Assembly: GCF_000264905.1 (NCBI RefSeq)
Contig: NW_006763139.1
Coordinates: 74,632 to 138,631, forward strand
DNA: 64,000 nt
Direction: 5' to 3'
Source of the DNA: Stereum hirsutum FP-91666 SS1
Taxonomy: Eukaryota; Basidiomycota; Agaricomycetes; Russulales; Stereaceae
The notes beneath the pieces were generated by a model. That model was not told the DNA's origin, searched no databases, and saw only the letters and a program-made list of their open reading frames with translations. The translations under genes were made by a program, and so were the position numbers. Shown piece by piece: positions 1 to 10,650 of this stretch. Position 1 is the first letter of the stretch, and every line of letters starts with the position of its first letter.

Positions 1-1
1 G

Positions 2-388
2 ATTTGGCCAGGATTTCTTGGAGGAGTTTGTGGGGGCGTTTTGTGGTGGATTGTTGGATTGGGTGCTGGGTGTTGGCTGGACGTTTGGCTGGATGTTCGG
101 TGGAGCCCCTTGCCCGTCACCGCTCCTGCTCCCGCTCCGTTCAATACCACCACGACTCTCACCGGACCCAGCTTCTCGTTCGATCCCATGCTCGCGCTGA
201 CCGTCATCTTCACCAACATCATCGCTCTGCTCCACCCCGTCGCTTTCCCCCGTGTTCTCTTGTGCTGTCTGGTCGGTCGTGGGCCTCGATCGGGATGCAG
301 GTTTCGGAGAGTGGAGCATTTTGTGCCCGCGGAGGAGGTAGTCTTTGACTTTGTCCTAAGTGGCGGAGAGGGTGGAAGGGGAGCGTGA
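2..388 (+). CDS. Partial open frame at left edge, possible membrane protein
   Basis: An open frame enters from the left edge and stops at 388. It contains two hydrophobic stretches (around positions 40-110 and 185-270) separated by an Ala-Pro/Thr-rich linker, as in a membrane protein. Another frame over the first 100 bases gives an acidic-then-hydrophobic segment that also looks helical, so the true frame, strand and splice sites are unclear. No family is recognised. It could be the 3' part of a gene starting outside the window, or non-coding. Confidence 0.2.
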   Translation: MWPGFLGGVCGGVLWWIVGLGAGCWLDVWLDVRWSPLPVTAPAPAPFNTTTTLTGPSFSFDPMLALTVIFTNIIALLHPVAFPRVLLCCLVGRGPRSGCRFRRVEHFVPAEEVVFDFVLSGGEGGRGA

Positions 389-793
389 ATTCGGGTGAGA
401 TGGATGGGGAGAGAGAAGAGGGGGAGAAGGTCGAGGTGGAGAGGGTAGATGGATGAGATATCAGTATACGACATACAACCGTGATTAGAGAGAGAGAGAA
501 AAGACGACAATAGATGGGACAATAGGGGTAGAAGGCAGATGTGTCTAGAGGGCGGTACGACCTTCTCCTCGTAGGGACTCGAGCATGTTTGACCATCGCA
601 TAATCAACGTGTCCGAACGCCCGCGTCAAGCTCGACGGTGAAGTGCTGTATGCGAAGACGACACTTTAGCTAATGTGGCCAGGATTGATGCACGCACGGT
701 TGCGCTATGGAAACCCCGTTGCTTCCACGCCAGCCAACATCTGCTGGCTCCACAAAGAACGAGACATACGTCCCGCAGCGTGCCAGCATCACG

Positions 794-1440
794 TCAAGCA
801 TGCACACCGAGAAAGAAAGAGACGAAAAACCCCCGAAGCAGAAAACTCACTTTTAGCTCCCATCCCTCCGGAACAACCTCCACACACCCCGTAAACCTAA
901 CAAGGTTATCGAGCGAATGCGGACGCTCTTTGTACGGCCGTTCGAGCTTTTTTTGGTGACCGAGCCATATGGCAGGATTTGGAGGAGACGAAGCGGAAGT
1001 GATGGTTGGTGTGGGCGGGTCGGGGGGTGGCTGAGTCGCGGGAGATGCGAGTGATGAGGTAGTCTCGTCTGAAGTAGTTGATGTGAGGGCGGGCGCGAGG
1101 GCGGGCGTGAAGGCGGGCGTGAAGGAGGTCCCGGATGATGATTCAATTTCGTCCACATTCTGTCCCTGATCTCGCCCCGTACATTCGCTATTGGTCAATT
1201 CCAGTTCGCGGCCAAGGTACCGCTCGTACATCTCCTCTGCTGCGTACGCCAGTACGAGTTCACGGAAAGTGAGGACGGAGACGGGGCTTAGACTCGCGAG
1301 TGGAGCTGGAGTTTCTGCGAGTGTTGGTACTTGAGGGATAGGACGAGGTAATGTGAGAGGGGAAAGCTGGCGTGACGCAATGGAGGATAGGTGTACTGAG
1401 AGAATGTCGGGCTCGGGTGAGGAGATGTCGACGAGTTGCT
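794..1440 (-). CDS. WW-like-motif protein, fragment or exon
   Basis: A minus-strand frame runs from an apparent splice acceptor near 1440 to a donor (GTGAGT) near 853; past that donor the frame stays open to 794. It encodes a Leu-Pro-rich start, the segment LVLAYAAEEMYERYLGREL, a Ser/Thr/Pro linker with repeated PALAPA-type units, and a C-terminal part ending FTGCVEVVPEGWE. Pro-Glu-Gly-Trp-Glu resembles the start of WW-like segments found in Agaricomycete proteins with membrane tails; that family assignment is inference. A damaged copy at 11.3-11.8 kb has a stop at the same Trp codon, which supports this strand as the coding one. The remaining 3' exons could not be identified. Confidence 0.4.
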
Positions 1441-1466
1441 GTTCAAGGGGGTATTAGCTTACATCG

Positions 1467-2132
1467 TCAATGAGAATGGTATGTCTCAGGGGTATAGCCG
1501 AGGAGCCTTGCAAAGTTCTCCAGAAAAAGGCATGGAATAGTAGAGAACAACCGGAATAAACGTACTGAAGGATGTGAAGTCCACGTCGACCGACATAGTT
1601 TCTCCCTAAAGCCGACCATGTCTTTCACGACGTCCGAGGTCTCGTCTAGCACGTCCATCGGAGCTCTATCACTCGTCTCAACATTTGTTCTTCCTTCCCG
1701 TCCGTCGTCTTCCCGTCGAAACCAAAACGCCTTCGCTAAAGCCACACCCCGTACGACCTTCGCGCTCTCTTGCTTATCCGGATCCATAACATCATCCCGC
1801 CTCAATACTCCCCAGCCCCGCTTATACAGCCCCTTCATGTATCGATATAACGGATCGTCTCCTAGCAAGGTCGAGAGCGAAGGATCATCCGGACCTCCGA
1901 AAGAAGGCAGCGGTTCGAGCGGGTGCCAAGGTTGTATAATACGGAGATTATCATTTTTGTAACCAAATTGACGTCTTCTGCCAGTGTTTATGGTTCTATG
2001 ATGTGGTCTTTTGGCACCATGGCAGATATGAGACGAAGATGTGAAGGAGGCGAGGCGTAGCGGGTCGGATGCGTGGCTTCGGTTTATAGGTCTCAGGGAA
2101 GAGATGACTAGCAGGTTGAAACGACGGAGCAT
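1467..2132 (-). CDS. Hypothetical protein, 221 codons
   Basis: A 221-codon minus-strand frame starts at ATG 2132. It has a basic, Ser/Arg-rich N-terminus that could be a mitochondrial presequence. The middle has a Pro/Trp-rich segment (QPWHPLEPLPSFGG) and an acidic-basic stretch. It may be the first exon of the WW-like gene just downstream, because the frame around 1440-1490 reads RHTILIDD into that gene if a very short intron is allowed. Two GATAAGA motifs lie about 150 bp upstream. This part is absent from the second copy of the segment at 11.3-12 kb. No family is recognised. Confidence 0.35.
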   Translation of the reverse strand: MLRRFNLLVISSLRPINRSHASDPLRLASFTSSSHICHGAKRPHHRTINTGRRRQFGYKNDNLRIIQPWHPLEPLPSFGGPDDPSLSTLLGDDPLYRYMKGLYKRGWGVLRRDDVMDPDKQESAKVVRGVALAKAFWFRREDDGREGRTNVETSDRAPMDVLDETSDVVKDMVGFREKLCRSTWTSHPSVRLFRLFSTIPCLFLENFARLLGYTPETYHSH

Positions 2133-2304
2133 AATTTTCGGATTATTTGGGGAGTTATATAGCTGTATAAGATGAGCAGCTAGCCTGAGGAAGTACTGTC
2201 CATGTTATATTCTACGAGAGGATGAGAAACGTGAAGGAGGAGGTCAAGCAGGAGATTGTTCGAAACGCGTGCTGTTTGTTAGATCTTATCATAATCTTAT
2301 CTTT

Positions 2305-4939
2305 TGCGGATAGCGGGTCCGTACGGGTGGCGCCGCCACACTTTCTACTCTTTCCGAACCGCCATCACCTTTTCCTCGACGATCTTTGACTCTATGAGCT
2401 CGGGCTATAAGCTTTATTCTTGCCTACAGACTTCACGTCGTGTATTTTGCCACAGATACAGACTCAGGACTTCAATCTGTGCCTAGACAGCCGTTATGCT
2501 GCTTGCCCCTTGGGAACCCGAACGGATTCCTCTCTCAATGCATCCAACATGGGTCAAGGGTCACTTGTGCATACCAAGTGTACCAGCCAACGCTCTGTAT
2601 CTGACCGTCTTTGTTTCATAAAGTCATATACTATGACTCTTTACTAAACTAAAAAGCTTACCTTACACAGGACGCTTTGATGAGTGGTCAACCGTTCGTT
2701 CCGCGGCCTCTCGGTACCATCCAGTCCCAGAGTCATATCCGCTCGAGGGCGAAGTTCGTGCTCAACAGTCGCAGGGGTAAGTCCATACTCTTTCAAGGTC
2801 CTCGGGGCTCCGCAAGCTTTGCTTCTTGACCAAACTGACTGTGCTCCTCGCTCATCCTGCATGGACGCTGCTGGAGTGACTGGTGATTCTCGTACATGTC
2901 ACGTACGATACTTCATCAGAATAGCAGAGCATCTACTTTGCTCCAAGGATATTGGCTGTGCACTGTTCTCATGAGACTATTCTGACCGCATTAAGCCAGA
3001 TCCTGTACGCCACGCTCAAGGACTGCTTCGTTGGCGGTGCCAGAGAAAGAACGAGTAGAATGTGCTGTTCAAAATCACACTACTGTGCTGCATACATGTG
3101 TCTGCGTTCTCATCATCTCACTGCCCGCGTTTTATTAATATAAATCGGTCTGCCGGTATTTATTTTTATCCCTTCCCTACATTGTTTGCCGTTCTGGGCT
3201 GGACTAGACCATTCAGCTCAACGCACAATACTGGTGTATCAATCCTTTCCAGAGCTGATGATTGGTGTTCTCAGGAAGGCGATGCGTCGAAAGCTTTTGG
3301 CGCTATTGGCATTATCAGCCGCCCGGTAGGCCTCTGCTTCTCTCAATCGTGCTGTCCCTCCTAAATTTATACCATGCTTTTTTGCATTGATTTATTCATC
3401 GCCCGCTTCTACATCTTGACCGTTCTTTAGAGATTCACTTTCCGTGCTTTAATGGAGCATATGAACCCCCAGCTCCCACTTTGGATTCGCCTTCCCTCCC
3501 CTTTGGCACCATAAAATGTGAGAGCTGACGCTTCATTTATCATGTCTATAAATGGCGGCCAAAGGTTGGCAGTGTCCTAGGGCTGGGTGAAGCTATTAGA
3601 AGTGCTTTTACCGCTCGTTTACATCGTGTTCGACCTCTCTTGATTCCTCGGCGCCGTACTGTGAGACCCTTCATACCAATATGTCCCAGTGTCAACGTTT
3701 TTGCACAACGTGATCGTTATCGACGACCACCAGCAGTTATTGGGAGCACAAAGATTTTGAACCCGTCGAGAATCATGTATGGTAGGCGCTTTGTGAAGGA
3801 TACTTTAATAGTTGCTTTGCGTCGCGGAAAAAGAAAGAACCAGCCCATGCTTTTGCTCGGAGCTAAGCTGATCTTTTCCGAGGAGCAGCGCTCTAAGGAT
3901 ACGACCCGTTTTCATCTGGGAAATGAGCCATAAACAGATGGTCCCCGATCGTGAATACTGCTTCCGTTGGTCGTTCTCTTTGTTTCTAAGGTTGCTCCAT
4001 GTTGGGGGCTATGCGTTTACAATGTTCGCGTCTTGCAATAGTCTTCGGTCATTCATTCCTCCGATCTCCCCTCGCAGCCTGCACGTCGCCGACATGATAT
4101 CTTCTGACCCAGCTCCGATGTCTTTCATAGGGACGTTCTGATGGAATCGCACCTTGACCGCACCCGAAATGATTCTAGGGCTTCTTGCCAGTTTTATCAC
4201 GATGGCGATTTTTAGAAGAAAACCACGCTTGCGGTGTGTGTTGCTGCTCCAACCGCGTTTTCAGCGTTTCTGCTATGCTATTTTAGTCCTATTCTGAGCG
4301 ACATCGCATTCTTTGCTCCACTGCTCGTGGTTCAGGCAGTATCAAAAGCCTATTATGAAGAAATCAGATGCACAGGATGCACGGCTGCTGTATGCATACC
4401 TAAGTATGGATCAAGCAAAGCGGAATCAATCACTTAGGCGCAACGTGATGACTGAAATCGTGTATGTGTATGTACATGAATGCATAGCAGTTGGCGCTTT
4501 CTATTTGTGCTATCACGATTGAATCACCTCATCCTCATACGACCACCCGAGCTCTGTATAAAATAACCCTAGTATGCCCCTTTATATACTTGCATCGCCT
4601 GCACCACATCTCCACTGTTTGTACTTCAAGTTGCTCTACCTTCTTCTGTTCAGAACGAGTCTTCTGGTGTCGCCGATAGCCTTGACATCACTCAACGCAC
4701 ACTCGTGATACTTTGGGATCCCTTCTTGCATCCAGTATGTCGTTTTCCCTTATTTTGGTACTTCCCGTATTCCGGAGTATAACGCGTCAGGCCGTTGTTT
4801 CGTTCCTCTACCCAAAGTCGAGTTAATTGCTCGTTATTCAACTCTTTGAAGGTACTAGTATATGTGGACGTTGCGCATTCGTTCGAGGCACGCTGACATG
4901 CTCGCTCAGTGACTCGTTCTAGTGGTTGTTCAGATCAAA
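2305..4939. other. Gene-poor stretch, nothing recognised
   Basis: Only short frames are present on both strands and none resembles a known family or shows a convincing exon chain. A TATA-like TGTATAAAATAA at about 4556 and another AT-rich box near 4583 may belong to the promoter or 5' leader of the dsRNA-binding-domain gene that starts at 4940. Confidence 0.5.
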
Positions 4940-7826
4940 ATGGCTAGCTCTGGACACGGTATGTATGATCACTCTCGATATCTCATATGCGAGCGATACT
5001 TATTTTTGTGGGTTTAGACTATTTGAATGAACTCAATCAGTATTTACAAGCACGACTACAACTGTGCAACTGGACTTTTGAATCGTCTGGGGCGAGCAGC
5101 GCTCCTGATTGGACCGCTTATTTGCATGGTATGTTGTACTGATTTATCGTCAAAGTGTTTTCGAAGTAATTCTCACTGTGCCACTAAACGAATATACTAG
5201 TGGACGGCCAGATTGTAGCATACGGGAAGGGAATTTCCAAGACCGGTGCAAAAGTTGAAGCTGCGCGGCAGTACCTTGTGCTACCCCAATTGCGTACCCA
5301 GAGTAAATCGATTCCGAATACCCAAAGCGAATCAATTCCCGATAACCAGAGCGAATCAATTTCCGACACCCAGAGCGAAGCAAATCCCGATACCCAGAGC
5401 GAAGCAATTCCCGATACCCATAGCGAATCGATATCCGATACCCAGAGCGAATCCATTCCGGATGGTAAACACTTTATCTCATCCATCGCGTTCCCTTTTA
5501 TCCCTATTAACATTGTCTACAGTGGAAGAGAAGATACAGATTTACCGACCGCCCAACAACCTGGAGCTCAGTGACGTTGATGAAGCGTATGTCCTCATTG
5601 TTACAGCTCTCCAGATTTCCTTGAGTATTGAACATCCCACGATAGTGCACGCGGCAATGCCACATCGGAAGTCTTAACTGCGGAAGATTTAACCGCATTA
5701 GGAAAACAACTTCCGCACGGTGGATGTCGCTACTCCGCGTATGCCCCGACAAATGCAATAGACTGGCTGTCGCGAAATAGAAAAAATACCCTCTTGGCCG
5801 ATATGAAGAAGGCAGGTATCAGGGGACCTTTCCCATATGTGCTCCACACTTTTGCGGATGCGCTCGCTTTGTGTCCAACCGCCACCATCAATCTCACCAC
5901 ATGGGCCACACGTCTATCCAACCTTTCTGGCCTAAATGTAGTAACCATTCCCAAAGGAGAAGTGCCAGGATTTTCTACGGAGTAAGTCGCGTCATGAGTA
6001 TCTCCCAGTAGATGTGGTGATCATTTGACGTACCTCTAAATGAAGTAGTGAAGATGACAGAGAGCCAGATGAAGGCGGAATGGATGCAGGTTCAAGGCCT
6101 ACCACAGAGACATTTCGCCTGCGTGGTGGTGCAGGCAACGCATCCTCGGAATCAGATGATACGGACAACTGGTATACACCTGAGGAAAGTCCTTTCATGC
6201 AGCCTTATTCGGACCACGATCGTATAATGGACAGTGTTCAAGCCATGGACATCGACGACGACGCTCCTGGTACTAATCATGCCACGGAACGTAACGAAGA
6301 TCCTGATAGGGATGTGCGTTCGTATGAGGTGCAGCGTCATCCTGGATACGACGACACAAGCCCGCAGCTGTTATGGAGAAATCGTCCCAACTCTGGGAAT
6401 GTACACACACTCTACCTCAGTCTAGCCGTGACACCGTCTGTGTCTATTGAGGTGCAATCTGAATTCTTGGTCAGTGAAATTCTTTCTTTCAGAAGCTGGA
6501 GTCAAATCCTCTTGATGTTTCTCAAAGATACTTGACCTAGTTCGGTTGCCTCCCTCACCATTCTAAAAGTGACAATATAACACCAACCTTCCCTGTTGAT
6601 CCTAATTTTCAGCCTATCGCCGCCTTTGTCGAGAAGTTCAAAGTGGAGACCCAAGAGGAAGAAAGCCTCATTTGTAGATCCGAAGGAAATATTTCACTTC
6701 TAGGTCCAGAATACAAGGACGAGACCCCTCGAGAGGCATATGACTTTTTGGGGTCTGATTTGTGAGAGACTTTGTGGGCTTTTCATCCTTTGTTATATTT
6801 CTCAATGAATTTTTTTTTCGTAGTGTTCATCGCGGACACAAAGCTCCTGAACGCACAAGGAAGGATACGTCGAAGAAGACTACTCAATACGGCGTCCAAG
6901 TCACAGCAGCCGCGATTCCTAGTGCTACTTTCAACTTTATGACAACGCGGGAGGAAGGTACTGAATCGAATGATAGTGGGGCACGTCAATGCTGAGCTAG
7001 GAAGAGATTGATTATCTTTTCATTTAACTTCTCATCGTCATATTATGTAGACCGCAACGGAATGGGTTGTGGAGAAGTCTCTCGCGCAACCATCAACAAT
7101 TGAGACTCGGTCGACCAAATCATATGATATGGACTATAGGACATGGTCAAAGCCCCCCTACTCCAGCTCTATGGAAGTATCTTTTGGCATGACGACCCGG
7201 TTATGCCTTCCCAAGACACTACAGGTATATAGATGCACACGCACTAATCCTGACAATTGAACACTAATTCAAGCATTTAGATGATACATGGCACGTCCTT
7301 TTGCATGCGAAACCGAATAAATATGTGGGTTCAACACCCGGAAGGGTTTTACTGTTACGTAGCAGTCGATATATGCGTGAGTGCCGTAGTTGAGGAAGTC
7401 AGTCTCTGGACTCATTGCATCGCAGACTTATGTGAAGGACATTTATACACGAGAGTCCCTAATTATAAGGGGCACAGTTCCTGTCTCGGAAGCTCCATTG
7501 AAAGGCGAAAAAAATGATAAGGGTAAGGTTTATTCTCTTTGATCTAGGTTTGCACTGATGAACGTTTCATATTTGAGGCAGAACGGTCAAGGAACATGCA
7601 ACTAGTACCAAAATCCTTACTATCCAATATGTTCAAGAGATCACGGTCCGATCCACCCATGGGAAGGGCTCTTTCACAAAAATTACAAAATGACCTTGAG
7701 GGGCTTGATACCAAAGATGATCCTCCGTTTTTCACAGACACAAAGGTCTTTTGGAAAAGGATGGACTCAAAGGAGGAAGGGGTAAAGATATTTGGAGCTC
7801 GGTTTCCGCCGAAGGCCAGTGGGTAA
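4940..7826 (+). CDS. Double-stranded-RNA-binding-domain protein with repeat linker
   Basis: Exons at 4940-4958, 5018-5128, 5201-5464, 5523-5586, 5646-5981, 6049-6469, 6613-6761 and 6824-6957 join in phase and give about 499 residues. Residues about 7-67 match a dsRNA-binding domain: helix YLNELNQYL, strand segment WTAYLHVDGQIVAYGKG, then SKTGAKVEAARQYL with the conserved Lys and Ala. A tandem 8-residue repeat (TQSESIPD type) follows at about 76-130, then RLRGG at about 287-291 and an acidic Asp/Glu-rich region. The C-terminal part reads as a beta-rich domain, and the last exon (about 7581-7826) ends KIFGARFPPKASG. Between 6958 and 7580 the exons could not all be joined in phase, so that part is uncertain or damaged. 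The domain suggests RNA binding; the rest is unknown. Confidence 0.65.
5300..5463 (+). repeat. In-frame 24-bp tandem repeat in the dsRBD gene
   Basis: About seven imperfect 24-bp units encode variants of the octapeptide (I/N)PDTQSES. Because the unit is a multiple of three, copy-number changes keep the frame. The product would be a polar, Ser/Asp/Gln-rich flexible linker directly after the dsRNA-binding domain. Confidence 0.85.
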
Positions 7827-8399
7827 CTGATATCGCTCATCGGTTATTCATAGCAGGCAGTCACGTCGTTCAATATATGCCTTATTCCATACAACCAATT
7901 ATCCTAACATAAATATCGAGATCAAATGTGTGAGAGAAACTTACAGTAATCGCCAAAGCCAACGATTACATTTTCAACTTCCAGAGCGGTCGATGGTATA
8001 CAGAGGGGGGACGTAGATCAACGTCAAATGTGATTTGATGGCGAGCCGTTTTAGTAGCACATGACGTTGGTCTCGAGAGGAAAGGAGTTGGAAGCTCAAA
8101 GGGTCGCTGCTCGAGCACGTCTAGTAGTTACCCATTCCGCCAAAGTTCGATTCAGAGCCATGGGCAGATTCGTGATCCTGTCGCGCCGTTCTACCCCACC
8201 CACCACCTTCCTCCGTATGAATCTCGACCGGAATTACACGTCCGGTTCGTCGTCAGCATTGAACAACTTTGCATCGTTAACGCCATGGGTGTGGCAGAGA
8301 AAGCCGACTGGAGGGTGACGCAACGGAAGATTCGAGGATGTAGGATCAGCTGGAGCCTTAGAACGAAAGATCCAGACAAGGCAAAATTCGAAAAATAAT

Positions 8400-8610
8400 G
8401 ACTAACATGTGCATGTGAAACTGGTTCGACGGGCGTACCATTCAAAGATAGGAAAATCAAATGACGGGGGAAAGTCGAGAGGAGACAGTGGTCGCATAGA
8501 ATATCTTCGAATGGACGGACGGCAGGTAGTCGGCTACGGGAAGGGTCTCAACGTTCTACCGCGATGAGGGCCAAAATCGGATGAAGAACTACGCAATAAT
8601 CTGTCCAGAG
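8400..8610 (+). pseudogene. Decayed copy of the dsRBD start region
   Basis: The stretch ATGGACGGACGGCAGGTAGT followed by CGGCTACGGGAAGGG at 8511-8546 closely matches exon 3 of the dsRBD gene (TGGACGGCCAGATTGTAGCA then TACGGGAAGGG). It reads DGRQVVGYGKGLN and is followed by stop codons. Upstream, a CATGTGAAACTGG stretch weakly recalls exon 2. No continuing exon chain is present, so this is read as a remnant of a second family member. Confidence 0.5.
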
Positions 8611-9198
8611 AGATATGCGAATGTCAGATATGAACTTTGAGGACAACAAAAACGCGATTACGGAGTCCGAGCGTGGCAAAGCAAAACGCACCGAAAAAAG
8701 ACGCATGCATACATTCACCCTTCCGCACGCCTAGGCATACATAACATCGAATTCATCCTATCTGCCCACACATCGTGCCCTAGCGCACGTAATCTCAGCT
8801 ACACGCGCAGGACGTTCGTTCCCCTATCGATATTATCTATATGCGCCTGTACGATGTGCACGCTGCGTCCCACCCCCCGGCTATACTTCTCGATATCCTT
8901 CTGAATCTCCGTCCCCGTCTTCGCTTCCCTCCCTTCTCCCCTGCCAATCTTTCTCCCACTTCCCCAGCATGCTCACCACCACCGTCGCATCCGAAGTGCG
9001 CGTCTACTCCTCGCTTGGGACATGCAAGTGAGGTGGCGGGGGCGGCAAGGCGTTATATCTGTGAGGTCGTAGGGCTTGTGAGCTCGGTAGAGGGGTTGGA
9101 ATGCGAGGAGTTTAGTTTTGGGAGAGCATTTGTCGGTGATGGTGGTGGTGGTGGTGGCGGCAATCCAGTCGTACCTCCAACGCAGCCAAACGGTTCTT

Positions 9199-9211
9199 CC
9201 TCGTCCATGCT
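9199..9211. repeat. Left copy of 13-bp target site duplication
   Basis: CCTCGTCCATGCT, identical to 10638-10650. The pair brackets the AACTTG-rich element exactly. Confidence 0.7.
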
Positions 9212-10637
9212 GAGCCAGCGCAATTTAACTTGTGGCGCGAACTTGTAACTTGACTTGCCTGCCAAATCGGGCATGACTTAATGGAACAAACTTGTGGCAC
9301 TTGCGTACCTCTCACTTGTGGCGCACTTGTGCTCCTATAATCCTCGATAACCATGTAGCTCACCAGCGATGACACCCATAAGTATCACACCTGGTGTGCC
9401 CTACATGGTTATTCTCCCTCTTCCCGTGTTGACGCGTATCTCAACTACGAATCTTTGTTACTCCTGCTCCGACTCGCTCGTCGATCACTTAGTCTCGGTT
9501 ATAGCGGGCTTAAACCTCCACTGCGTACACTCTTGCGTAATGATTTCTCGAGCTAGCGCTGTAGCTGGAACCTACCCTCGGAGATTTGATTTGTCTAGAC
9601 GGGCTATAGATGTCCAGCATGGCGATACGGGCCATTGCAAAGATGGAATCCTTGGGACCAACTTGGGACTTCCATCGATGATATAACCCTCCCGTTGAGG
9701 TCAAACAGAGCGGTAAACTTCACGCGTACGGGTTATATCTGAGTGGAGTCCCGAAGTCATTATGACCTCTTTCGACCATGGCGAAACACTAGCCTTTTGT
9801 TATCTCGATCTCTTAACGTTCTCTTCACTCTAGTTTTCCCGGTCAGCATGTGTCTGAAATACCTTTTCCGCTGCTACATTCAGCACACTGATCAACTTAT
9901 GACATGGTGTATGATTCACTTGCGTGTGCTTGTGTCAAACTTGTATGACTGCAGTAATGCAAACTTGAGCAAACTTGTAGGGCCAAGTTTCTCAAGCGAG
10001 CTTGTAAAGCACGCATGCTGACTTGCAAGTTAACTAAGGTAGCCTAGTCTGTCGAAGTAAATGTGATCATCCAGTATATATCTAGTCGCTATGAAAGTCT
10101 CGCTGTACTTGGATACTGGGGACGCCCAAGTCATCGCTATTGGCATGCTAAAAGTGATGCTTTAGTGGGCACCAGTAGTGGAAAGCTCAGCATCGGTCAA
10201 GGTACTTAGTAGGAGGCAGGCAATACATTGATGAGCTAGCGCTTCTGATAAATACGATGGTCTTTGACTACTGTGTCCGCGGAGGCATCATCTACAGTAT
10301 CCGAGTCCTTACTTGTGATGCTTGTGGTACAGAGGCAAACGGCCAGCTACCCGTTGGCGATTGTGCACGCGAACTAGTCAAACGCGTGATTACATGTAGG
10401 TATGTCCGACAAGGCATGGTAAGTGTTATACCAGTGGTAGAAGGACATATTGATGCCTCATGATCTCAGAAGTTTCACAAGTGTGCCAAGCTATACAAGT
10501 TCGTAAACGCAAGTTTGACAGCCAAGTGAGCTTGCAAACTTGCAAGTTAACTGGGACAAATTAACTTGTACACCGACAAGTTTGCGCAAGTTAACTTTTG
10601 GGCGTCGCAAGTTCGTATTACAAGTTAAAATGTGAAC
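9212..10637. mobile_element. AACTTG-rich non-autonomous transposable element, about 1.43 kb
   Basis: The segment lies between perfect 13-bp direct repeats. Its ends are imperfect inverted repeats: the left end contains TTTAACTTGTGGCGCGAACTTG and the right end, read in reverse complement, TTTAACTTGTAATACGAACTTG (each shown across the terminal block at 9224-9245 and 10609-10629). AACTTG is clustered at both ends and in the middle (9226-9335, 9935-10035, 10490-10628), mostly as AACTTG toward the left end and CAAGTT toward the right end, about 15 or more copies by eye. No long open frame or transposase-like protein is seen, so it is probably mobilised in trans. The superfamily is not identified; a TTAA duplication (TTAA/CTTG...CAAG/TTAA) is a competing reading of the borders. 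Confidence 0.7.
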
Positions 10638-10650
10638 CCTCGTCCATGCT
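10638..10650. repeat. Right copy of 13-bp target site duplication
   Basis: CCTCGTCCATGCT, identical to 9199-9211. It directly follows the right inverted end of the element. Confidence 0.7.

Noticed and set aside
1085..1130. GGCGGGCGTGAA-type 12-bp repeat as a minisatellite of interest
   Set aside because: Only three to four imperfect units in a Ser/Pro/Ala linker; ordinary low-complexity coding sequence.
8841..9248. 135-codon plus-strand frame as an independent gene
   Set aside because: Pro/Gly-rich composition, it runs through the insertion border into the transposable element, and there is no motif; it is better treated as part of the interrupted stretch of unknown strand.
9112..9375. Frame with a run of seven His residues on the minus strand
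   Set aside because: It is the complement of a GGT microsatellite (about 9137-9160) read in one of three frames and partly lies inside the transposable element; no sign of a real protein.
9223..10630. piggyBac-type element with TTAA duplication
   Set aside because: TTAA does flank CTTG...CAAG, but TTAA also occurs repeatedly inside the element, the ends do not start with the usual CCC-type piggyBac motif, and the perfect 13-bp duplication with restored frame is the better explanation.
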